DNA of 64,000 nt from the NCBI GenBank assembly GCA_964017235.1, contig OZ024935.1, forward strand, positions 33,645,596 through 33,709,595. The letters are read 5' to 3'. Position numbers and translations under genes: made by a program. This stretch comes from Sabellastarte sp. h YS-2021. Taxonomy: Eukaryota; Annelida; Polychaeta; Sabellida; Sabellidae. Shown piece by piece: positions 43,282-53,626 of the stretch (the first letter of the stretch is position 1; every line of letters begins with the position of its first letter). The notes under the pieces are model-generated. The model did no database searches and was not told where the DNA came from. It worked only from the letters and a program-made list of their open reading frames with translations.

Positions 43282-44598
43282 TTATATTCTGCCATCTTGC
43301 CAGGCCACCGCTCCCTCATTATTGAAGTAGTCCTTCAGGTAATCCCTCTGTCTTTTGGCCTCTCTAGCAGGGTTTCTGTCTTGGCCACCACCAGCAGCAC
43401 CACCAATCAATCCACAATCACCAGGCACATCATCATCATCATCATCATCCCCCCCAGGCTGCTGACCAGCAGGTTGACCTTGATACTGGCTTCTGAGTAT
43501 ATTGTGCAGAACCACACAGGTCATGACCACTTCTCTAACTGTTTCTGGGGGTAGTTCAATGGTGGTCCTCATGACTCTAAATCTTGACACAAGGATGCCA
43601 AAAGCGTTCTCCACAACTCTCCTGCCCCTTGATATTCTGTAGTTGGCAATCCTTTCCTCCCTTGTTAACAGCCTTCTGCCATAGGGTTTCATGAGCCAGG
43701 TCTTCAGGGCAAAGGCATCATCTGCCAAAATGAAGTAGGGGACATCTCTACCACCCTGTGTTATAGGAGCTGGGTCAGGGAAGCCTATCCTGCCATCTTC
43801 AATCCTCCTCTTCAGCTGAGAGGCATTAAATATCTGGGCATCTGAGCAAGACCCTTCTGTACCCACATCCACCCATCTGAATTTGTACTGCCCATCTACC
43901 AAGGCCAACATGACAATGGAAAAGAACCCCTTGTAGTTGTGGTAGAGGGCTCCAGAGTTCTTGGGTTTCTTCAGGGCCACATGCTTTCCATCCAGGGCTC
44001 CTAGGGCATGTGGAACATTCCACCTGATCCTGAATTCCCTTTCCAGTTCTTTCCACTCATCTGGAGTAGTAGGACATTTGAGGTACTCTCTGGTGAACTC
44101 ATCCTGGATGGCCCTGCAGACCTCTGGTAGAAACTTGGAAATGGTGGATCTGCCAACCCTGAACTGACAGGATAATGATGTGTATGACTCTCCAGTGGCC
44201 AGATATCTGATGGTGAGGGCTAACTTCTCCCCAACACTGATAGGAGCTCTGTAGTTGGTGGCCTGCCTGGCTAGACGTGGTTCCAGTCTGGTCTTCATCA
44301 TTTCAAAGAATTCTGGGGTCATCCTCATGTAGTTGGTGAATCCTGGAATGTCTGTGGCATACAGATCAGCCATAATGTTGTGGTAGGCCCCCCTCTCCTC
44401 TCTCTGCAGAAGCCATGGCCTGACCCACATGTTGTGCCTTCTTCTAGGTCTCTGTATGGGTGCTGGTGGTGCTGGTGGTGGTGGTGGTGGTTGCTGTGCT
44501 TGACGTAAAAAATGGAAATACATGATTATTTGTAACTGAATAAAAACCAAGAAAGCCCTAAGTTGTTGTTGAATCTGTCTTCCATTAAAAGGTGGCAT
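43282..44598 (-). CDS. HARBI1-like PIF/Harbinger transposase (DDE_Tnp_4), intact
   Basis: 438 codons. Residues 110-175: helix-turn-helix region (SVGEKLALTIRYLATGESY, FRVGRSTIS). Catalytic domain: ALDGKHVALKKP (D203), DVGTEGSCSDAQIF (D253), YFILADDAFALKTW (D293), RRVVENAFGILVSRFRV (E330). HARBI1-type nucleases cut DNA at TIRs together with a Myb-like partner; no partner ORF is visible nearby. A GAT-rich trinucleotide run (43433-43448) encodes a run of seven D at about 384-390, and a GGT run near 44470 encodes a run of P. The ORF is uninterrupted, so the copy is young or conserved. Its own TIRs were not found; it lies inside the larger CAC-ended transposon, most simply as a nested insertion. 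Confidence 0.92.
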   Translation of the reverse strand: MPPFNGRQIQQQLRAFLVFIQLQIIMYFHFLRQAQQPPPPPPAPPAPIQRPRRRHNMWVRPWLLQREERGAYHNIMADLYATDIPGFTNYMRMTPEFFEMMKTRLEPRLARQATNYRAPISVGEKLALTIRYLATGESYTSLSCQFRVGRSTISKFLPEVCRAIQDEFTREYLKCPTTPDEWKELEREFRIRWNVPHALGALDGKHVALKKPKNSGALYHNYKGFFSIVMLALVDGQYKFRWVDVGTEGSCSDAQIFNASQLKRRIEDGRIGFPDPAPITQGGRDVPYFILADDAFALKTWLMKPYGRRLLTREERIANYRISRGRRVVENAFGILVSRFRVMRTTIELPPETVREVVMTCVVLHNILRSQYQGQPAGQQPGGDDDDDDDVPGDCGLIGGAAGGGQDRNPAREAKRQRDYLKDYFNNEGAVAWQDGRI

Positions 44599-44639
44599 CC
44601 TGGTGTGTTCCTAGAAAAGCAATGATGATTAGATCGCAA

Positions 44640-45070
44640 ATTTTATATATATATACCCAGAAAATCCAGCAACTTTGCAAAACAATAATCGGGGATCGTG
44701 GTCTGGGGAGGCCTGAGGAGGCCTGAGGACGCCTGAGGACGCCGGTAGTTAATCGTGTGTTAGTCGGCTCTTAGTCCCAGGAGGCCTGAGGCGTCCTGGG
44801 ACCCAGTCGGTTTGTGTCCGACAGGATCGTGGTTCAAACCAACCCGAAAACTGGCTTAGTCGGTTCTTAGTCCCAGACCAGTCGGGGACTGTCTGCGGCC
44901 GCCTGAGGCGTCCTGAGGTGTCCTGAGGCGTCCTGGGGACGATCTGTTCTTAATCCCAGACTTCAGTACCGACCCAGTATTCCCGCCCATTTTTGTCTTT
45001 TTTCAACCGACTGTGCACGATTAAGGGTCGCCGACAGGATCGGGGCTTAATCCTTTGGTGGAACAGGGGC
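44640..45070. repeat. GC-rich stretch of short direct repeats upstream of the Harbinger ORF
   Basis: Contrasts sharply with its AT-rich surroundings. Repeats of GGCCTGAGGAC and CCTGAGGCGTCCTG, and GATCGTGG, GGCTTAGTCGGTTCTTAG. It lies 5' of the Harbinger ORF on the minus strand and may be its promoter or subterminal region; the outer edge near 45070 is a candidate element boundary. Confidence 0.55.
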
Positions 45071-45945
45071 ATTAAAATGATATCTTTCTTAGATGGGAGG
45101 TGTATATAAACAGATCATCATAGTCAGTATATTTGATGGATGGAAGCACGGAGCAGGAATTAGATAACACACAGAATTGTCAGTAATCTTAAACACAGAA
45201 AATTGAGAATACTCCATTAAGTAGCATAAAGTTTATAAAAAATACAGTATTTAAAGTTATAAATTCTCCTTAACCTTTACTTTTCCTGAAATAATAAATT
45301 TTATTGAAGAACAGTGAATTTACAAGTTTATTAAAATAACTTATAAATTCCTATAAAGAAAGCAGAGCTATAAGGTCACAAGTTGAAATACACAATACAA
45401 GCAACATGCATCCTGTTTCCTAAGTCATAAGTTAAATTTTCAGTTATGTTTGAGGAGTCATTACTCAGTACAAAAAAGTGGAAAGCATATATTATTTATA
45501 CAGATTGTGAGATAAATGTCTTGGGAATAATGTGATGTAATTTTTTTGCTAATAAAAACTTCGTTTATTTTAAAATTACTTAAATAAAAATATGAGGTTT
45601 TAAGTAAAATTTAACTTTCAAGTACACTTGTTTAATGGATGGAAGAGATTGGAATGTTGGAAAGTTTTTCCTCAAAACTCATATATCCTTGAATAATATT
45701 TACACCATCTTGTAGAGAAAAGACTGATCTTTTAATACATATATTTTTTTTAAGAATACACAAAGCAAATGTTAAATGAGGAAACATTTATTTTGGTGTA
45801 CTGATTATTCTAATCCTGCTTGTCTGCATAAAGTGTGTTGAGTGGGATGTGTGTGTGTGATGAACAGTAAACAAACTGTTGCAGTTAGTGGACCAAAGAG
45901 CACAACACACAGCATTAAAACTAAAGTGAAGCAATTGGTGGCAAA
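45071..45945. other. AT-rich right part of the CAC-ended transposon
   Basis: No ORF or RNA signal seen. Ends in GT-rich subterminal DNA (45846-45860) mirrored by CA-rich DNA just inside the left end (38190-38245). Confidence 0.5.
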
Positions 45946-45957
45946 AAAACTACTGTG

Positions 45958-46990
45958 GAAAACTATTACATTTACAGTATTTTGTTTAAATATGTTATTC
46001 ACATAATTTTTGGTCAGCTATAACATAGTGAAATTGCAGACCTCTATGTCATGGCATAGCTTACCAATATCTACTTTCAGGTTCTCACTGCTGAGTAAAT
46101 CATTGTATCCACTGGATAGCCGCAATGTGTAGTGAGATTTCACCATTACCGCTCTAACGAAAAAAAATATTATAGCTAGCCTTCTCAAGTTTGCAAGGTA
46201 TATTAGAGGTGCACCACAGTATTCTATTGGTAGGCTTTATGTCTAAATTAGGCCTGTGGCTAAATTACTTGCCTACTAAAAATGAGTAATTCTGTATTTT
46301 CTCTAAAAGTATTGCAGATAGCAAATTTTTCTTAAATAACTCATTCACCTACTTTTGGGAGAGCTTTGACATGCTGAAGTTCCAGACCTGTAGGTAATTA
46401 CTCACCTACTCAAATTGAGTAAATGCAAATTATCTCTAAAAGTATTGCAGATAGCCAATTTTTCTCAAATAACTCATTCACCTACTTTTGGGAGAGCTTT
46501 CACTTGGTGAAGTTTCAGACCCGTAGGTAATTACTCACCTACTCAAAATGAGTAAATGCAAATTATCTCTAAAAGTATTCCCGATAGCCAATTTTTGTCA
46601 AATAACTCCTTCACCTACTTTTGGGAGACCTTTCACTTGGTGAAGTTTCAGACCTGTAGCTAATTATTCACCTCAAAATGAGTAAATGCTAATTATCTCT
46701 AAAAGTATTGCAGATATCCAATTCTTATCAAATAACTCATTCATCTACTTTTGGGAGAGCTTTCACATATTGAAGTTCCAGACCCGTAGGTAATTACTCG
46801 CCTACTGAAAATGAGTAAATTCGAATTATCTCTAAAAGTATTGTAGATAGCCAATTTTTCTCAAATAACTCATTTGCCTACTTTTCAGAGAGCTTTCACT
46901 TGGTGAAGTTTCAGACCCGTAGCTAATTATTCACCTACTCAAAATGAGTAAATGCGAATTATCTCTAGAAGTATTGCAGATAGCCAGTAT
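45958..46990 (+). repeat. Outer tandem array resumed, then 133-bp units
   Basis: 45958-46110 completes the 158-bp unit cut by the transposon. 46300-46990 holds about five units of 133 bp (GAGTAAATGCAAATTATCTC ... ACTTTTGGGAGAGCTTTCAC). A GGTAGGCTTTATGTCTAAAT segment at 46229 links it to the unit at 31980 and 32160. Confidence 0.85.
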
Positions 46991-47334
46991 TTCTCAAATA
47001 ACTCATTAATATGAAAACAACTTATAGGAAGTCATGGGCTGCAAATCTTTTCATGTGGTCAGATTTGACCTTGGGCCCCTCCTGCTTATTATTGGTCCTA
47101 GAGGTTTGCAATGTGAAAACGACTTATAGGAAATCATGGGCTGCGAATCTTTTGATGTGGTCAGACTTCACCTTGGGCCCCTGCTACAGGATCAAATAAG
47201 GGTAGCCAAACTTAAAAGTGCTTTCAGCTTGCTTATTAACGAAAAATGCTGTTTATCTTCTAAACTATGTTAGTTGGCCTTTGTCGGTGGATACATCCAA
47301 CATCTGGCCACAGATGCATCCTTAGTCTAGTTTG
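46991..47334. repeat. Truncated copy of the CTAGAC-ended repeat
   Basis: Two units of the TATAGGAAATCATGGGCTG / TCAGATTTGACCTTGG repeat, then GGTGGATACATCCAAC and a terminal GATGCATCCTTAGTCTAG. It shares these with the foldback element at 28063-29776. It also creates the short ORF at 47011, which is not a gene. Confidence 0.7.
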
Positions 47335-47340
47335 AATACA

Positions 47341-48455
47341 TTTTACCCCACAGCCCTGAAGGGCTGTCAGGGTATTGTTTTCACCCATGGTGTCTGGATG
47401 GATGGGTGAGCAGGCAGCCCGATGGGCAGTCGGTTGGTTGGGCAGGTGGCAGGAAAAAGTTTGTTCGGGCTGTGTCTCAGAAACAGTAAGGTGTAGGAAG
47501 TTGATACTTGGTAGGGGCATTGGTAAGGAGGTGTAAGTGTGCAATGTCATGGTCTGACCTTGATTTGACCTTGCCGTAGTGACCTTGACCTATAAAATCT
47601 TGTCCGGGCTATATCTCGGAAACCGTAAGGTGTAGGAAGTTAATACTTGGTAGGGACATTGGTTAGGGGGTGTAGTTGTGCAACATCATGGTGTGATGTT
47701 GATTTGACCTTTGACGTCACCATAGTGACCTTGACCTTTAAAATCTTGTCTGGGATATATCTCGGAAACTGTAAGGTATAGGAAGTTTATAATTAGTAAG
47801 AACATTAGTTAGGGGGTGTAGTTGTGCAACATCATGGTGTGACCTTGATTTGACCTTTGACCTTGCCATAGTGACCTTGACCTATAAAATCTTGTCCAGG
47901 CTATATCGTGGAAACTGTAAGGTGTAGGAAGTTGATACTTGGAAGGGACATTGGTTAGGGGGTGTAGGGGTATAACGCCATGGTGTGACCTTGATCGGAC
48001 CTTTGACCTTGCCATAGTGACCTTGACCTTTAAAATCTTGTCCGGGCTATGCGGAAACCGTAAGGTGTAGGAAGTTGTTACTTGGTAGGGACATTGGTTG
48101 GGGGTGTAGGTGTGCAACATCATAGTTTACATACTTGTGCTATTTCCATTGACGGCTATTCTATAATTAATAAACTTTACAGCTTCATATTTTTTAGTTT
48201 ACTGATTAATGCTGTCATCTTGCTATTGAATTGTCTCGTTTTAGTACTTTATCTTTACATACATTTTCTTTCTCTTAGATGTTATTTAAACTTATTTTCT
48301 CTACTTAAACATTATTTGGACCTTTATATAAGTGACACTGCGCAGAAAGTATTCCGGTCTTTGTACTGTTTCACTACTTCTATATGTCATGGTGTTGAAA
48401 ACTATTTCCCCAGGCTGTGGGGTACGGGCATCTCTAATGCTATTTTTCTAATAAT
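47341..48455 (+). repeat. Same dispersed repeat, copy 2, with hairpin cap
   Basis: Hairpin TACCCCACAGCCCTGAAGGGCTGT... (47344-47374), a stretch of GGGCAGTCGGTTGG-type repeats, then four to five units of about 155 bp (AAACCGTAAGGTGTAGGAAG ... TTGGTAGGGACATTGG ... GACCTTTGACCTTGCCATAG). The tail from 48126 to 48455 matches 31510-31829. The array makes the ORFs at 47260 and 47809. Confidence 0.78.
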
Positions 48456-48957
48456 TGGATTGTTGAACATTGACACATGATATTATTACCTGCATAGTGC
48501 ATTGTGACAACCCCTGTTCAAGCTCCATACTAACTCAGTATTGACAATGAATGTTTCGTGTTCACATTGAAGACTGTTGTAAGAATTCCGGTATATGATA
48601 AGAATCCATAATGCCCTCATATAGTGTAACAGTGTGTGGGGGTTTTCTCAGGAAGTTTTGTAATCACCATATTTGTTATCGTCCTTATGTGTCTAACATA
48701 TGCCAAAAACAATAAAGTGTTAGGAAATATTTACTATAGCAAGTTGAAATATGAAACGAGTATAAATCTTTTAATTAACGCTCAACGATAGGAGAGGGTT
48801 ATTGTGATCAGTTTGTTTCTTTCTGTCTGTCTGTCTGTGCACCATTTTACCCTTATAACTCAAAAACGATCACATCAATTGAGCTCATATATGGTGGGCA
48901 GATGCTTCCTGGGGTACAGATGAATTCTTCCAAATTTGGTGTAATTTGTCTGAAAAG

Positions 48958-49164
48958 TAGACTTTCATCAAGTCCTTTTGTCTTTTGTGTAATATATGGG
49001 TACTGTATGACTTTTGGAGAAACAACCATTTGTTTTTTTCAGAGACTATTCCTCATACTCCAGATTGCTTGTGGTATGATGAACTCCTGTAAGTTTCCAA
49101 TTTAAATTTAACTGTTCTGGTTACTGATGGATACAAATGCAAAGACTTGGAGCAATTCATTCTC
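48958..49164. mobile_element. Diverged third copy of the TAGACTTTCATCAAGTCC MITE
   Basis: The left end is identical to copy 2 for 23 bp; the right end AAAGACTTGGAGCAA is conserved, but the middle differs and no flanking duplication is visible. Confidence 0.65.
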
Positions 49165-49222
49165 CATTACAAAAAGTTATCCCTGAGTAATTTTTAGCAA
49201 GTGGCTTTAACCAATATTTTTA

Positions 49223-49600
49223 CCTCCACCAGGAGTTTATGTTTTTGTGTGTTCATTTGTCCATTTGTCTATCTGTCTGTTTTTGGTGTTTTGATTACTC
49301 CAAAACTAATGAGCACATATTTATATTTTTTTGTGGGTAGGATCTCTCCAAAGAAAGAAGTTACTAATTTTGGGGAAAGATCTGAATCATATTATAGATA
49401 CAAAAAAAATCATGAATTTTCAGAGGTCCTATTTTTAATGTATTTTTAATGACTTTAGCTTTCTACTTGATATTTCTTCAAAAGTAATGAACAAATTTTG
49501 ATGATAATTTTTCAGTACGAAGGAGCTAGCCGTGGGAAGAAGTGATTACATTTTAGGGAAGATCAAGTTAATATTCTGGGTACAAAAACACTTTCAAAAC
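49223..49600 (+). repeat. Hairpin-capped repeat fragment (CTCCACCAGGAG type)
   Basis: Small hairpin at 49223-49235, then TTTGTCCATTTGTCTATCTG, ATTACTCCAAAACTAATGAG and two related about 115-bp stretches (AAGAAAGAAGTTACTAATTT.. and GGAAGAAGTGATTACATTTT..). Non-coding. Confidence 0.5.
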
Positions 49601-50432
49601 TTTTGAAATGCCACCATGGTGGACGTGTGTGCTCAGTGGTTTCTAGTACACTTTGTGACCATTTTATCAGTTAACACTTATTATTATGGAAGCTAGAGGG
49701 TGAACCACCGTACTATTGTGAACTTACTAAATACCCACAAAATATTTATTCAGTGCCTGGATGTGTGTGTTCAAGTATGCATGTGTTCCTCAGTGGGGAG
49801 AAATCTACTGAAAATTAATTTACAGGTTTGGTTTCATTTTATAGTCTTCCTACGTAGCTTCAAATACAAACAACAGATGGTCTGTAAAACAATACTTTGT
49901 AACATTTATAAGGCTGGTCACACAGAGTCGAGCGTTTTGCTCTCTCCGAGTGCATCTTGTTATGAATGTATTGAATCAATGAAAATTACTGTGTGATGAA
50001 TAGTGTATTTTTATAATGTTCACATGTAATACTTGTTTTTGTAATTATCCTGATATTTTTGAAATAGTAATTGTATGTGCAGTCCATTTCCTTCACTTAT
50101 GATTGAAAGAATGCCCAATTTTCAGATTTGTTGCTACTTTAGTGCTGATGGTCAGGCTCATATAAATATATGGTGTCTCCAGAATTGCATCATTGTGAAA
50201 AACTTCAACGATATTTGAAATATACTTGCTATTAATAATGCAAGGAATGGATGTGGTATATGCTCCTATTCACGAAATATTGATGTATTTAAGATGCTGG
50301 AAATCCTTAATCCATACCCCTAACATACATAATATTGCTCACATACTTATCAAAATATTAATGGTTTTTCCCAATTTTTACTGTATCGTTTTGTTAGAGT
50401 ATACTGTTGTTACTTTTTGTAGATCTTCAACC

Positions 50433-51680
50433 ATGCCCAAAAAGAAGAAAAGGCAGCATAATATCCCACAGAAGAGTCCAAGACTGTTACCAACCTTAAA
50501 AACAACCAAGACAGACCAACACGTGGTTAAACAAGGTCAGGCCAGGGAGATATATTACTTTGCCCTTGAAAAACAAGTGGTTGACCTTGACTGTCTGCCA
50601 CACACTTGCTTTTTGGTAGACTATAAACCAAAGGAAGGAATTCTGGGAATAGACAAATACACATATTTACGTGAAGGTTTGTGCATCAGTTTAGTGGATC
50701 AGTATGCATTTCATTTCCCACAACCAGAAAATTCCAGGGTTATTGGAAAACCCAGAGTAATAGCCAGTCTCTCTGATATTTTGGTCTTACAGTATATATG
50801 TGAGTCTGAAAAATACATGAAATTCACAGTCGTCAACTGCTTGACAGGTGCTTTGAAACATTTCAATGATGGTACGAAATATTTCAAGAAAGATCTGATG
50901 TGTGCTGGTACCATTGACTGCCATGTCACTGCAAGTAAAGAAGGGGAATGCAAAATGTTTGCTCGGCTTCCTGAATCTCTTCTGTCAAAGCAGAAATCCT
51001 TGGTGCTTACCACTGAATGGAATATTTACTCTGAAAAGAGTATCACTGACTTGGTCAAGTATAATCTACAGGCTCACAGGTTTCAAGCCATTGCAGTTAA
51101 TCCTGGTGAGAATTTCCTTTTCATAGCAGAAGTGGATGTTTTCTGTGAAAAAATAACATTGCAAAAACTGAACTTAAACGGGGCAAGTTCAACCAAAGTG
51201 GGCCATATAAGGAAAAAGGTAGATGTACAACAGTTGGCAAGACCAGGTACTGGTGATAGTCTGACACTGACCCATGTTTCCATGGCTTTAAATCAGAGTA
51301 GAGACTTTCTGGTGATTTGCATGAAGTGTACACTTACACCTGCCTTCAATTCACAGACTTCAGACAAATGTTTTGTGGTCATCAAAATAATTGATCCTGA
51401 AACGTTAGACTCTCTGAATGAGTCTGTGAATGAAGTGAGGCTACATGAAACAGTAAATGCAATAATACCAGTATTTTCCCCTTGTGGTTCTGTGGTTAAG
51501 GTAATGGGTCACATGGCACATGGCAAATACTACATTTTATCAGAAAGAACCTTGCCAAAGCTACTGATGCTCCAAAACTTCTGTCGCACTGTGATATTGA
51601 ACTTGTGTACACAAGCTCAAGTTAACGCTTTAGGATTACCCCAAAAACTAGAGAAATATCTGTTGTTTCAACCACAGTAA
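50433..51680 (+). CDS. SOCS-box protein, 415 aa, otherwise unrecognised
   Basis: Start chosen at ATG 50433 (AACCATGCCC, good context). The frame is open 69 codons further up, but that part is hydrophobic non-conserved-looking sequence, and a likely splice acceptor TACTTTTTGTAG ends at 50422. N-terminal basic MPKKKKRQ. The C-terminus is a SOCS box: BC box LQNFCRTVI with the spaced L and C, then LPQKLEKYLLF. SOCS boxes bind elongin B/C and a cullin to form an E3 ubiquitin ligase; the 370-residue middle, presumably substrate-binding, has strand-rich repeats that could be a beta-propeller (inference). AATAAA signals follow at about 51750-51780. No gene symbol can be given. Confidence 0.85.
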   Translation: MPKKKKRQHNIPQKSPRLLPTLKTTKTDQHVVKQGQAREIYYFALEKQVVDLDCLPHTCFLVDYKPKEGILGIDKYTYLREGLCISLVDQYAFHFPQPENSRVIGKPRVIASLSDILVLQYICESEKYMKFTVVNCLTGALKHFNDGTKYFKKDLMCAGTIDCHVTASKEGECKMFARLPESLLSKQKSLVLTTEWNIYSEKSITDLVKYNLQAHRFQAIAVNPGENFLFIAEVDVFCEKITLQKLNLNGASSTKVGHIRKKVDVQQLARPGTGDSLTLTHVSMALNQSRDFLVICMKCTLTPAFNSQTSDKCFVVIKIIDPETLDSLNESVNEVRLHETVNAIIPVFSPCGSVVKVMGHMAHGKYYILSERTLPKLLMLQNFCRTVILNLCTQAQVNALGLPQKLEKYLLFQPQ

Positions 51681-51744
51681 TGCTTACATATGAGTAGTGT
51701 CATAGCTATGTATGTGCTGCACCGTGAGATATGATAATAACATA

Positions 51745-51785
51745 GATATAAAATAAATAATATAATAAATAGATATAATAAAGCA
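51745..51785 (+). terminator. Polyadenylation signals of the SOCS-box gene
   Basis: Several overlapping AATAAA/ATAATAAA motifs start about 75 bp after the stop codon. Confidence 0.5.
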
Positions 51786-52070
51786 TGTTTATAGTTCATA
51801 GCTGGTCCAGTCATTCGAAGGTGCCCAGGTCATGTCACCATTAACCAAGTCAGATTAGTCCCATTTATGTCATCCTTAGATGACAGTTTTGGGGCAAGAT
51901 ATGAATATATAATCTGTTTTTTTTTGTTCAAAAATAAATCTATACCAAGCATCGATTTTGACTGCTAGTGAAATCAAAATACAAATATAATGCTATAAGT
52001 AATATTTCAGTTTTTGCTGTAATTGATATTTATATTAATTGGTTAAACCTTGATAATATATTGTAACATA

Positions 52071-53626
52071 TGTTACAGGCAAACTGTGTAATCAGGCATT
52101 TTGCGAAATGCCTAAAGATTCCAGGTATTTCGCGAAATCCGTGATTCACTTAGGCATTTCACGAAATGCCTAAAATTTCGAGGCGTTTCATGAAATGCCT
52201 AAAATTTGACCATATTTATTACACAACTTGCCTGATGTATTGTAGGCAAATTGTGAAATATGATATTCTATGTCATGGATAGTTTTTAGTTTATCCAACT
52301 ATTTTCAGAGAACTGAGCCGAAACTGTTTAGATCATAATTGTTGGATGAGTTTATCTTGGTTGCCATATGTTACAAGATGGACTAGTATGAAAGAAATAT
52401 TTCAAATAAATAGTACATATATTTTAAGTTTTGCTCTGAAATAGTATAGAGAAATATGGAAAATTCTGGATCATTTCTTTAATTAAAGTAGGTGTTTTGA
52501 TTGAAATAATTCCTTGATTCAGACAAGGCATTTGAACCTTGATCTGAACTAGAAATAGGATGCACTATTACCAGGTAAGAGCAGCTTCAGAGCTTTTCAT
52601 GTTTATGAACCTTCACAAAATCAATTAGTCATGTCCCATTTGGAAAAACCTTTGGAATTTATTTGGATTTATTGAAGATGACTAAATATCTTTAAATATC
52701 TTGTAAGTGACACATAATAAGACACTTTAATGTCATTATGAGAAAAAGAAATAGGGTTATTTATGGTGGTTGTTATTGAAGGGATTCAAGTTAGCGTAGG
52801 TAGTACAGTATGTTTTTTAAATGGTTCCGATTATTATCATTAAAAAATCAGTCTGATGAAATCACAAGTCATTTCTCCACACAGTAAAATGCAAAGAATA
52901 TTATACAATTTTCAGAGTAAATGGGGGAGTTCTCATAGCGTTAAGTTTTGGAGATATCAGATTTTTTAAAAATTAGAATTTTGGGTCACATGACCCAAGG
53001 ATGACCCAGTGAGGAAAAAAGTTGATTTTTTTTCACATTTTACCGACTGTTGACCTGGCAAGGCCCTAGTGGGTAAAAAAAATCACTCAAAGTCACTCTA
53101 TCTCACTTTGTTTCAACGTATCGGCCATTTTCTGAAACATTGCTTTTTGGGTGGGTGTAACCCTACGACACTCGAATATGAAAAAGTGATTTTTCACATA
53201 TGATGCAAAGAAAATATTCCAAAGCCCAAAACTTCACTCGAAATCTTGGCATTTACTTTAATAACAATAAGTCTACCCCAGGCGATAATTGAACATCTTG
53301 AGACAGAACATCTTTGAAGATGCATCAGAACAACTATTCACTATATGAGCAATCTGTGACCAATAGGTCAGAGCCTGAAATAAATAACACGCCCTCTGAT
53401 ATGCCCACCCCACTTCCAATACAGGCTGCTTAAACACCTGTAGTAACAGAAGACAAACTAAAAATAATTGGAGCATCTGATTTAAGCATTTACACGAAAT
53501 GCCTGGAGCTCAAAACCAGGCATTACATGAAATGCCTGGGAATTTTAGGCATTTCAAGAAATGCCTAAGTGAATCAGGGATTTCACGAAATGCCTGGAAT
53601 CTTTAGGCATTTTGCAACCAGTGTTA
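52071..53626. mobile_element. Element with subterminal arrays of the palindrome GGCATTTC.CGAAATGCC
   Basis: Left array 52095-52200 and right array 53490-53615 are inverted to each other (shared: GCCTAAAGATTCCAGG, GTGATTCACTTAGGCATTTC, GAAATGCCTAAAATT). Each array is itself built of 18-24-bp palindromes such as TTAGGCATTTCACGAAATGCCTAA-type units. The left end begins TGTTACAGGC. The 1.2-kb middle has no ORF of note. The right terminus is unclear. Confidence 0.75.

Larger units (their letters stand above)
38143..45957 (-). mobile_element. N-RAG-TP/Chapaev-like DNA transposon with complete ends
   Basis: Left end CACAGTAGTTTT (38143-38154) and right end AAAACTACTGTG (45946-45957) are perfect 12-bp inverted repeats. 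GAAA flanks both sides (38139-38142 and 45958-45961). Outside them the same 158-bp repeat unit is interrupted and resumes: GTAA-GTGAAA on the left, GAAAACTATTACATTTACAG on the right, where uninterrupted units read TTGAAAACTATTGCATTTACAG. This shows an insertion with a 4-bp duplication (5 bp, GAAAA, if one A was lost on the left). CAC-initial ends with 4-bp duplications fit Chapaev of the CMC group better than Transib (5 bp). It carries the RAG1-N-like ORF, and within its limits a Harbinger-type ORF and a minisatellite that look like later insertions. Confidence 0.88.
48460..50220. other. Intergenic repeats upstream of the SOCS-box gene
   Basis: Apart from the MITE and the CTCC-hairpin repeat listed separately, it holds a (CTGT)n-containing repeat at 48780-48910 (CCTTATAACTCAAAAACG) and unassigned AT-rich DNA. 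Confidence 0.5.

Noticed and set aside
43204-43554. Plus-strand ORF of 116 codons
   Set aside because: Largely antisense to the 3' end of the Harbinger transposase.
38143-45957. A full RAG1-RAG2 (ProtoRAG) pair
   Set aside because: No kelch-repeat RAG2-like ORF is present on either strand within the element; only the RAG1-N-like protein is supported.
47809-48123. ORF of 104 codons with repeated HTYTPNQC
   Set aside because: Read-through of the 155-bp tandem repeat; not a gene.
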